From Camellia lanceoleosa (lineage: Eukaryota; Streptophyta; Magnoliopsida; Ericales; Theaceae), in contig CM045762.1 of NCBI GenBank assembly GCA_025200525.1, positions 122,510,752-122,574,751 of the forward strand: DNA of 64,000 bases, read 5' to 3'. The stretch's first letter is position 1. Each line of letters opens with the position of its first letter. The notes below the pieces were generated by a model. It did no database searches and was not told where the DNA came from. It saw nothing but the letters and a program-made list of their open reading frames with translations. This document shows, in pieces, positions 1-9,164 of this stretch. The position numbers and the translations under genes were made by a program.

Positions 1-644
1 AGTCTCGTCCTTTTAATAGATAAGTCGTTTTTTTACTAGCAATACCATATCCCCATTGTAGACCATCGTTTAATTAGAGGTAAAAGTTGTGAGGAATGCC
101 ATAGTAAGTTTACCACATGATTAGTGAAATATATGAACGGGATGTTGCCTCAATGACATTATGATAAAGGACTAATGTCAGTGGTTATATGTGATCTTAT
201 GATCCTACCATCTCGTGACCAATTTATTGCCATGGTCCACTTTTTGGTAGCACAGAGTTGCTTTGAACAAGGAAAAAAAGTAATCATGTTGTAAATTTAA
301 GAATGAATAGTGATTATCATTCTATTTAGGCAATGTTCTGCTAGTACTCCCTATGATAGGATCAACTAGGTTGCAATTTGAAGTTGTGTGATTACACTGC
401 AATTCTGTTCTAGAGTTGGATGGCTATCTTTTCATTTTTTATTTTTTGGGGGTACATTGGATACATTAGAGGCGGTAACAAGGGAACTCTAACCAACTGC
501 ACTGGTTTCATCTCTCTCTCTCTCTCTCTCTCTGTTTATGAGGATTTGACTATTCCATACTTGTTTTATTCTTTACCTCTGTTTTTTGGAATGAATATTG
601 TGTTGACTGTTACCTGACCTTGTTTATGACATGTTTTTCGGAAG
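1..644 (+). other. Intron of the aldo-keto reductase gene (5' part outside window)
   Basis: No exon of the reductase is recognisable here. The stretch ends in a splice acceptor AG at 643-644, directly before an exon that starts exactly where this family's internal exon starts (Met-Gly-Glu-Leu). I read it as intron, and cannot exclude a small unrecognised exon near the left edge. It contains a CT microsatellite. Confidence 0.6.
511..533. repeat. (TC)n microsatellite
   Basis: An uninterrupted TC dinucleotide run of about 11 units within the presumed intron of the reductase gene. Confidence 0.95.
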
Positions 645-2908
645 ATGGGAGAGCTCAGGAAACTGGTTGAAGAGGGTAAGATAAAGTACATAGGTCTGTC
701 TGAGGCCTCTGCTTCAACAATCAGAAGGGCACATGCTGTACATCCATTAACAGCTGTGCAGATGGAGTGGTCCCTGTGGTCAAGAGATACAGAGGCAGAT
801 ATTGTTCCTACTTGCCGGTATGGTGTCAGTTGTGCTAATGAATCTGATTGGAGAGTAATAAGTTTTTTGATATTCTGACCTCATCCCTCTTTCAACTTTT
901 GTTGTCAATTTCAGAGAACTTGGCATTGGGATTGTTCCATACAGCCCTCTAGGCCGGGGATTTTTAACTGGAGGTACCAACTTCGTTGCCAACTTGTCAG
1001 ATGGTGATTTCCGCAAGGTCTGTTCACATACTTATTATTTTCACTTGCCAAATAAATTGAATAGAAGTAGTTGTAAAAAATTGCTTGAAATTATTATATC
1101 ATGTTTCACTCTAAATTTAATTTGTGTCCCTGCCTTACAAAGTGATCAACCTTCTGAAACTTCCAAAATTTCATTAATCCCTGTATGTGAGCCATGGTAG
1201 TCAGTCAATATTCTATCAGTTTTTTGACTCGTCATATGATATATCTTGGTACGCTGGGGGAATGGAAGAGTTTTAATTTGGGGCTTTTGTTCTTTGAACT
1301 TATTGACAATGATTTGATGGTTTAAATCACAGATCCCATCAGTGCTATAGGATTCATCTTCCACATAGACACGCTCTAGAATATAGTGCTCTCTCTCTCT
1401 CTCTTTCTCTGTATAATAATTTTTTCTTATGTACAAACTCTAACAATTATTCTGAATAAAAGAAGAAAAAAAGTATTATTCTTTTGGCTGTCAGCAAACA
1501 TTCGAAATGGGATCAGGTCGGCATGACCCCAGCAGATTATGTTCCAAGTGAAATTACTTGAAGGAAATCAGAAAACATCTTGTTTTGTGCATGATTTTGA
1601 ACTGGAACCCAGTGTGTAATTATTAGGCTATACAAAGACAAATGTTAGCGACAAAGAAACTACCACAGACCATTCACAATTCTGAGGGACCTACAAGCTT
1701 GTGTGAAGTCTGTAGTTGTCTTCTGTGTCTGTAGTATTGCTGCTATACAAAATTCAAACCTGCTACATGTAATCCATTATCTATACTATACTATTATAAT
1801 ATGTGAACACTGCATTTGGTGAAGACTCTTTTGTGAAGTTGTGTCACGGTTTGATTTCTTTCTGATGCCCAAAACATTTTGCATTGTAATATGTATGCAA
1901 AATATGTTTTTCCTTTCTTTTGTTTATATATATATATATTTATAAATATCATTTCCTGTTTATGTTCATTACAAACTAGTGTTTACACACACACAATAAT
2001 GTATTTTTCTCAATACTTGCATTGTAATATGGATGCATGCACATGTGTAATACTTGCATTGAAATTGATTTATTTTATACTTAACTTTTCTTAAAACTAG
2101 TGTTGTCAATGAGAAAACCTTTAGACTGTGTTTGGTTGGAGAATTTAATAAGAGAAATGGAAATGGAAATGGAAATAGAAAGAAAATGAGAAAGAAGTGA
2201 TAAGATTCGAATTCCAAATTATGTTTGATTGAGTTAGGAAATGGAGGAAGAAAATAGCCTAAGTGAATCCAAAAGACAAAAAGTGGGAATGCATTTCCCT
2301 CTTACTTTCTTTTCCCTATGTTTTCCATAACCAAACAGAAAGTGAGATTGTATTTCCTTTTCCTTTTCTATTTCTCTCATCAAATCCTCCAACCAAATAC
2401 AACCTCATGATTGTTACTCAGGAATTTGTTCACAAATAACCCAGGTATATGACCAAATAGGATTGTGAATTATTTTTATAGCAAAATATGTCAAAGCATG
2501 TGTACTTCTTAGGTCCTTCTGTTTCGTGGATTTATAGTCGTAATGCTGAGACATGTATTTCTTGTGTAGAATTTTCCAAGATTCAAACCTGAAAATCTCG
2601 AGCATAATCAAAAGATATTTGAGCGGGTCAATGAAATGGCTGCAAAGAAGGGCTGCACCCCATCACAGCTGGCATTGGCATGGGTCCATCACTGTGGAAA
2701 CGACGTGGTTCCCATCCCCGGGACCACCAAGATAGCAAACTTGAACCAGAACATTGGTGCATTGTCTGTAAAGCTAACCCCAGAAGAAATGGCTGAACTC
2801 GAATCCTATGCCTCAGCCGATGTGGTCAAGGGTGAGAGACATGCCTTTATGTCAATGACATGGATCAACTCAGAAACTCCACCATTGTCCTTGTGGAAAG
2901 CTGAATGA
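645..2908 (+). CDS. Aldo-keto reductase, IN2-2/PCNT115-like, 3' exons (5' partial)
   Basis: This is the C-terminal 204 residues of a plant NADPH-dependent aldo-keto reductase (family length about 340), of the group that includes auxin-induced PCNT115 and perakine reductase. Three exons join cleanly: 645-817, 915-1017 and 2570-2908. The introns are GT-AG; an Arg codon is split across the first, and the second (1552 bp) is in phase 0. Recognisable blocks are [61 protein letters not shown] and the cofactor-binding [18 protein letters not shown], ending in PPLSLWKAE and TGA. The catalytic Asp-Tyr-Lys-His residues lie in the N-terminal half, outside the window. No frameshift or stop interrupts the visible exons, so the gene looks functional. 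Its substrate cannot be told from sequence. The protein is expected to be a cytosolic (beta/alpha)8 barrel. Confidence 0.93.
2124..2404. mobile_element. Tourist-like MITE in the last intron of the reductase gene
   Basis: About 280 bp with long terminal inverted repeats: the left end GACTGTGTTTGGTTGGAGAA pairs with the reverse complement of the right end (GGTTGTATTTGGTTGGAGGA). Subterminal GGAAAT tracts continue the pairing. Flanking trinucleotides are TTA (2121-2123) and TCA (2405-2407), fitting a slightly decayed PIF/Harbinger-type TTA/TAA target duplication. There is no coding capacity. Confidence 0.7.
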
Positions 2909-3019
2909 AGACATGCCTCTTGCTGTGAACTTGTACCCTGAGTACTACCGAATGCTTTTCCTATTTGGCTGTAAGTTTCTAGTTCTAGCGCGCTCCACCA
3001 CTGCTATGCTTTTCTGCAC

Positions 3020-3025
3020 AATAAA
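3020..3025 (+). terminator. Candidate poly(A) signal of the reductase gene
   Basis: A canonical AATAAA lies 112 bp after the stop codon and is followed by T-rich sequence, a plausible 3' UTR of about 130-200 nt. No transcript evidence is available here. Confidence 0.5.
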
Positions 3026-3386
3026 CTTGACTGGAGTTGTTTTATGATGTATTGCATTGTATCCATACCAAAATATTTCTGCTACTGCTTTTACAGACTA
3101 TCCAGTCACTATTGTGCTGTGCTTTTAAGTTTTGTTTTTACGAACTTCCAGCAAACGACAAGATTGGAGTTTTTTTTAATTTTTAATTTTTTTTTTTTTT
3201 TTGACGTTTCTATCATATGGACTATTTAATAATTTTCCTGTACTTTTATGCCAACAAAAACTTTCCTATCATGAGGTGATTTGAATTGTTTTATGCCAAC
3301 AAAAACATGTTCTCTAAGGACAATGAAACCCTGGGCTAAGCAACAAATGTCAAAAAGCAAGTGGCGCTGCGAATAAATCTAAAATC
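3026..3386. other. Intergenic AT-rich sequence downstream of the reductase
   Basis: No gene is seen. The stretch has a poly-T run near 3189-3202 and two copies of the short phrase TTTTATGCCAACAAAAAC (about 3246 and 3290), a local direct repeat. Confidence 0.6.
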
Positions 3387-3601
3387 TTGTAGGGTTTGGT
3401 TCATTTGAATAAAGTGGAATGAAATGATCTTTTCATCAAAATATTCATTTGCATGTTTGGTTAGACTACAAAAATAATAACAAATGCATGACAAATGAAA
3501 TTGTCTTTTATCATTTTAAGGAAATGATCATTTTATAGGAAAGCTTAAAGAATTATCATTTCATTTCATTCTCTCTCATTCCAATCAACCAAATACAGTA
3601 T
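3387..3601. mobile_element. MITE-like inverted-repeat element
   Basis: About 215 bp. The left end, near TGTAGGGTTTGGTTCATTTG, pairs imperfectly with the reverse complement of the right end (TACTGTATTTGGTTGATTGG). Inward of these, TGGAATGAAATGATC pairs with GATCATTT/ATTTCATTCT motifs. The ends resemble the GTTTGGTT-type MITE in the reductase intron. Boundaries are approximate and no clear target duplication was found. Confidence 0.5.
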
Positions 3602-4231
3602 GAGTATTAGGCTTTAGAGTTCAAACCCTTGTCAACTGACCAAACAAACACAAATCATTAGAAAAGAGATGTAAAATGAATAAAATGATTAGCTTCCGCC
3701 CCATCTCAAGGTAGTGATAAAAGCCAAAAATAAAGGCACAGGATGGAGAGAGACATAAGAAGGAACCACTAGGCCTATTTTCAAAGAACAATCTTAGCTC
3801 CAAGGTCCACCATTAGAGAGGATTTGTTAATGGCACTACTGCAAGATTGAACGACTAGATGAGGTGCAAAACTCAAGAGACACAGAGAGAGAGAGTAATA
3901 CACTACTAGAAATATGAATTTTTGCATCTATTTTTTTCCGACTGATTATTTGGCCGTCGCAAAAAACCACTTTTTACATTAAAATGTCATTTTATTTTAA
4001 TCTTCAATCGTGTTCTTAACTAACTGAAGAAAAAATAAAATAAAATCCCAAATCTTGTAAAGCTTGCCCTATCCCCTTTTACTTTTATTTCCCAAACCCA
4101 TTTTGCTCTCTTCCTTTGAAGACCGATCTCCAATGGTATGAACTCTCTCTCTTTCTCTTTCAAAATCTCACTCTCCACTCTCCACTCACTCGACTTTGTC
4201 TTTGGACTCTTCATCTCAATTTTATTGTTCA

Positions 4232-4320
4232 TTTGAAGATTTTGATCAATAGTTGATGAAGATTTGAAGATTTCGATCGATTGTTGATGAATTTGAAGAT
4301 TTTGATCGATTCATAATCGG
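4232..4320 (+). repeat. Three-copy short tandem repeat, unit about 29-31 bp
   Basis: Three consecutive units, each beginning TTTGAAGATTT(T/C)GATC, start at 4232, 4263 and 4292. They sit inside the left end of the CACTA element just before a GGTAAGCC that resembles a splice donor, so they may belong to an untranslated exon of the element. The transcript is inference. Confidence 0.75.
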
Positions 4321-7017
4321 TAAGCCTAATTTCTATGAATGAATCAAACTCTCTCTCTCTCTCTCCATTATATTTATTAGATGTGTTTAATGATTTCAAT
4401 ATTTTGTGATTTGGAGGTTTTAGGGAGGTTTTAGTTATCTCCTCTTCATTTTTCTATTAAATTTCAATATTCTGTTGAATTTCATTCATTCTTAAAAACA
4501 ATAGAGGTGTTTGAACCTCTTGAAACAATCTCTCTCAACTCTTACTGTTTCTACTGTGATTTCAGCTGTTATAGCCATCTGTGTTGTGTTGATCCAAAAT
4601 TGTTGATTCAATTGTCTGTACACACAAGTATGTTAGGTAGATTCATGAATTAGGAACAGTGATGATTAAGGAAAGCTTGTAAAATCTAGGGCTATATGGA
4701 AGGGCAATTGTTTGAATTAGCTTGGTTTTGAAAGTGTTTGGTTGCTTGAAATTATTGCTGGAATTTCTGGATCGCTAATGACAGGTTTTCAAAACTGTTT
4801 TTGTATGAATTTTCCAAAGACAATGTATTGTTAGAACCTTAGGAAAAAAGTGTGAAATAACAAAATTACTCCTCAAGATTTAATGGATCTCTACATCTCA
4901 AAATAATATTATTTGATTTGTTTATGTGATTTTATCAACAAATGAGGAAATACTACTCATTTTCCCCTCAAGAGCCTTCAATTCTTTTTTTTTTTTTTTT
5001 TTTTTTTTCTGTGTATGAGACCCGGTGATAGTAATAACAGGATTCAAAATAGATTGAGAAGGGAAATTATTCAAATATGTTAGGTTTTATCGGATGAATT
5101 TGGTTAAAATTGTTCGTTTCATGCAAATTAATGAAGCTTAGTGTCTAACATTGTTAGGAAATTAGACATCAAAGTTTGCAAATTTATTATTTTTATTGAT
5201 GTGTACAAAAGCAGTTATAGTATGATCATATGTACTTTTGAACTTAGATATACAAAAATGGAAGTCCCATTCAATTATATGTCATTGTGCATTGCTTTGT
5301 GTGTTTGTGATTGCTTCATTTTTATTTTTGATTGCTGATTGTTTCATTTTTTCTATAAATCATAAACATCTTTGCCAAGAAACCCACAGCCAAAGGTTTG
5401 TGCCCTAGTTTTCTTCTTCCTAATTTATAATTCATATCAATTATGCGAATGTATTAATTCAATAAGAACGGTTTAGATTCAATTACTCAAAATTCTTCCT
5501 ACTTTGCTTGTATATTGACTTGGTTATCTTGAACCTTATATAGAAAGATTTGTTCTGTTTCTGTGTTGTTTGATTGTCTTGGTTCGCAATACCGTGTTTG
5601 TTTCATGTAATATCTGTGCATAAAAGTATATTACTCTATTAGCTTTATTTGTTCTATGAATACTCTATTGCCTAGGTAAAAACAACATAAGTCTAAGATC
5701 TAAATAGTGAATAGTAATCAAGTATTCTTATTTGTGGATTCACATCTAGAAAGTAGCTATTTGGGCCATTTTGGAAAGTCAGCAATGCTTTGCTATCTTA
5801 CAATCTTAGTACTGACCATCTTAATTCAATGGCAAGATCACAATTTTTTTCATGATTTTGCTTTTAGATGAAATGGAAAGACCTAAAATGAAAATGTTGT
5901 CTAATTAGGTGAAGGATCATCTTTAGTTATAATGAACATTAAGCATAAATTTGTTTCTAGATTAGGTCACCCTCAAATTAGCTGCATGAATTTTTAAATC
6001 TCAACCCCATGCCATCACTATTTCGATTCTTCCACCTCAATCTAGAAACAAAAGATGAGCCTCGAAGAAAATCTGTTTGTGATTTTTTGTTCAAGTTAGG
6101 AAACCCATGTACATGTAATCACATTAAAGACCAGCTAAATACAAATACAAGGCTAGATAGATCTTCTTCTTCAATTCTTCTATTTTTATTTTTATTTTTT
6201 AAACAAGTAAAACCAAAAACATAAAAACAGAGAGGTCCTACATAAGCAGATATGTTTATTTAATCTGTTTGTAATTAAATGTATCTGCTGCTACTGGTAA
6301 ATGTTAATGTCCTGTATTGGTTTTTTCTCTCTGAATCAATTAATGTTAATATCTCGCCTCATGTGATTTATTCTGCTGCATCACATAGTAGTTGACAATG
6401 GAATGGTTGATCAAATGAGTAAATTTGATTATTTTGGTTGCTTGCTTAATTGTCTGTGCGATTTTCATTATTGTTTATGTCTTTAATATTTACCTTTGTA
6501 ATTGTTTGGAGTAGGTGATCTATTGTCTAGAAGGAGCACAGATTGGCATACCATATGAGGCATCTTTCGCAGGTGATTGTTGATGTTTCAAAAACTCAAC
6601 CTCTTGGTTTCTTAAAATTTCAGCAGTTATTTTATTTTATTTTATGAACCAATGTATTTTTCTTTCACTTGACAAACTGATGTAACATTGAGCTGTCCTA
6701 GTTCGTAGTCCAACAGCTAAATGATTGTTGATGTATTTAGATAAATTTCTTCCTAATTGTTGATGATCCTTAAGTATTTCCTAGGAGGGTGTGTGAATGT
6801 ATTACTTTGATCAGGTTTCGAACTTTGAATGGGCCTGAATGCTCTATTTATCAGGTATCTAAGTCGTTGATCAATTTATGTTCTAGAATGTTAATGTGTG
6901 CATATATCTGCTGGATGGTTTCAACTTAACATATCAGCGTGCTAGGCATATGCATACTACTTACAAGTATTTATGAATTGCCTTGTGTAGCCATGTTAAA
7001 GGTGATAATCTTAGTGT
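4321..7017. other. CACTA interior, left part, no gene recognised
   Basis: About 2.7 kb of AT-rich sequence with only short spurious open frames. It contains a 24-nt poly-T run (4985-5008) and CT runs near 4350-4366. No protein domain was recognised in any frame. It could hold introns and small exons of an unrecognised element gene. Confidence 0.5.
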
Positions 7018-7166
7018 GTTTCTGTTGACTCCAGCACACATGGAGTAGTTGGAGGTTGGAAGTTGAGTCTCCAAGTCAAGAATTAGGAAAGGAGAGGGGA
7101 GTTGGCAGTTGGCGGTTTTGGCAGCCATTAACTTTTTTCTCTTAATTTTGTATTCCCTCAATTGTG

Positions 7167-7173
7167 TATAAAT
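7167..7173 (+). promoter_or_regulatory. TATA box of the Copia 5' LTR
   Basis: TATAAAT lies about 145 bp into the LTR. The identical motif is in the 3' LTR at 13593-13599. Expected transcription start is roughly 30 bp downstream, before the hAT insertion. Confidence 0.65.
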
Positions 7174-7242
7174 TGAGGTGAGGAAGAGGGTCTGAGCATC
7201 AAAAGAAAAACACAAAGTGTGTTTGAGTGAGAGTGCTATAGA

Positions 7243-8218
7243 CAGTGGCGAAGGTAAGAAGGGGCCAGGGGGGTCACGTGCGCCCCCTGGATTTTGGGGG
7301 TTTTTTTTTTTTTTTTGTAAATATAAAAAAAAATTTAAATAAAAAAATATAAAAATATTATTAGAATGAAATGTCAATGACATTTTAAAAATTATGAGAA
7401 CAATTGTTTTGATTGAAAATAAAGAGACTATTATAAACTATATTATTTATGAAATTTTTTGAATGTAATGGTGATGTCATTATTGTTGACATGTAAGTAT
7501 AAGGAATCTCACTATAAATATATGAAATTTATTGGATTGTTAGTTACATTTGACATGTGAAGTTCAATCTTTATATGTTTATTTATTATTAGTTTGTGAT
7601 ATCACATACTAATGATACGTGATATTACCATTATATTAATTTTTAATCAAATTTTGTATAAAAAAATAATTTATTATTATATAATTTATTTTAAGATTTA
7701 TATCTATATTTTTTTATATTGTCCATGATACATTAGGTTTTTCACCTTGCTTGGTTAGGTTTTTTAAAAAACACTTTTCAAAAAATTCTATTTTCTTATT
7801 TTTCGTGTTTTTTTTATTTTTATTGAATTTTTTTAATATTTTAAACAATTTTTTTTTTTTTTTTACTTTTTAGACATATCTAACATAAATATACCTAAAA
7901 AGTAAAACATTTGTGAAAAAACTTTTTAAAAATTTACTAAATACCAAAAATACAAAAAAATACAAGAATTCAATACATTTTTTTGTATTTATTAATTTTT
8001 TAAAATATTTTTTCACAAATTTTTTACTATTTAGAAACATCTAAGTAAGGTGCATCTAAAAAAGTAAAAAAAATGTTTAAAATTTTAAAAATATCCACTA
8101 AAAACAAAAAAACACGAAAACTAAAAAGCTCAATTTTCAAATAACTTAATCTAAAAAATTCAAACCAAACACACTTAATAAGTGCCCCCTCTAATTTAAT
8201 TTTCTGGCTCCGCCACTG
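7243..8218. mobile_element. Non-autonomous hAT element inside the Copia 5' LTR
   Basis: A 976-bp insertion with inverted ends: CAGTGGCGAAGG on the left and, read inward from the right, CAGTGGCGGAGCCAG. It is flanked by an 8-bp duplication GCTATAGA (7235-7242) and GCGATAGA (8219-8226), one mismatch. The uninterrupted 3' LTR reads straight through the same site at 13661-13668. The interior is strongly AT-rich with no transposase. It includes a second, imperfect inverted repeat at about 7747-8172, possibly an older MITE captured by the element. Confidence 0.93.
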
Positions 8219-8373
8219 GCGATAGAGAGAGAGAGTGAGGTGTGAGTGTTGTAACTCCCTCCGGGAAAAATTCTATAGTGGATATATCTCCCGTGGATGT
8301 AGGCAATTGCCGAACCACGTAAATCTCTTGTGTTATTGTATGTGAATGTTTTCTGTCCCTTGATCCTAACAAG

Positions 8374-8385
8374 TGGTATCAGAGC
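8374..8385 (+). other. Copia primer-binding site (tRNA-Met-i)
   Basis: TGGTATCAGAGC starts two nucleotides after the 5' LTR. It is complementary to the 3' end of plant initiator tRNA-Met and primes minus-strand synthesis. Confidence 0.92.
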
Positions 8386-9164
8386 CGAGGGGAGGGAGTT
8401 TCAGAAAAACAGAGTGTTTTTCTTCGAAACTGAAATTTTCGAGTTGCTCAAAATCAATTTTTGAGTATACCAGAAGTAAGAGCTCGTCGAGAGGAGTCCA
8501 GACCCAGAAAGTAGAGGCAAAATAGAGGTTGGGGTGGGCCACACGCGCCGTTCAAAGTAAGGCGCGTAAATACAGCTTTAAACCATAAACTCACGCGCGG
8601 CCAGAGGTTGAAGACGATTCTGTTGCAGCCAACCCAGATACTTTAAATATCTTTCTGGGCAAATAAGAACACAAGGGCAAACATGGCTCAGTGGTTAAAG
8701 CTCAAGGCTTTAACTCTTTGATCAGGGGTTCAAACCCTCCAAGCAACATTTGGAGAAATTGAAATGTGTTTTTTAGGTTAGAGCTGACGTCAGCGCCAGA
8801 TCATCAGACAGCAGCGCCACGTCAGACGCCAACTGGCAGTCCACGTCAGCACCAGCGAGCGCCACGTGCCTTCCACGCAGCCGCCACATGTCACCACGTC
8901 AGCGCCCACGTATCACCAAGAAACCACGTGTCTGAAACGTCATCTCACCCAGTTGACCAGCCAAACCCTCGGAGGAGTGATCCAGTGCTGCGCGGCTGAG
9001 GTACACCCGTAGATCTGAACTGTCCAAATTGTTTTGGCGTGATCTGAGCTATTTGTAGTTCGATATTTGTGATCCAATAGTTGTTTTCGACTATTTGGAG
9101 CATTCTGGAGAGATCCGTACGGTCAGTTTTTTGATTCAGACTTTCTGTAAAAAGTAAGAAGACG
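8386..9164 (+). other. Copia untranslated leader
   Basis: About 780 bp between primer site and gag start with no conserved coding sequence. It is more GC-rich than its surroundings (CCACGTCAGCGCC-type phrases between 8800 and 8940). It contains a tRNA-like box A/box B segment, listed separately. Confidence 0.7.
8674..8774 (+). repeat. SINE-like tRNA-related segment (box A and box B)
   Basis: TGGCTCAGTGG at 8684-8694 fits the RNA polymerase III box A consensus. GGTTCAAACCC at 8727-8737 fits box B, 43 bp downstream from start to start. A T6 run at 8769-8774 could act as a pol III terminator. The ends do not form a tRNA acceptor stem, so it is not a tRNA gene. It looks like the head of a tRNA-derived SINE captured in the leader, or a chance or functional pol III-like module of this family. 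Confidence 0.5.

Larger units (their letters stand above)
7023..8371 (+). repeat. 5' LTR of the Copia element, interrupted by a hAT insertion
   Basis: Without the insertion and its target duplication the LTR is 365 bp (7023-7242 plus 8227-8371), against 363 bp for the 3' LTR; the 2-bp difference is one GA unit. The hAT insertion sits downstream of the TATA box, so it separates the promoter from the end of the LTR and the coding region. Confidence 0.95.

Noticed and set aside
1146..1436. Minus-strand open frame in the reductase intron
   Set aside because: It lies in intron sequence, is partly a CT/GA repeat translation, and shows no domain.
6961..7383. 140-codon minus-strand open frame
   Set aside because: It spans the Copia LTR boundary and enters the hAT insertion, so it cannot be an ancestral gene.
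8674..8774. Functional tRNA gene
   Set aside because: Box A and box B are present, but no acceptor stem pairing or anticodon arm could be built from the flanks.
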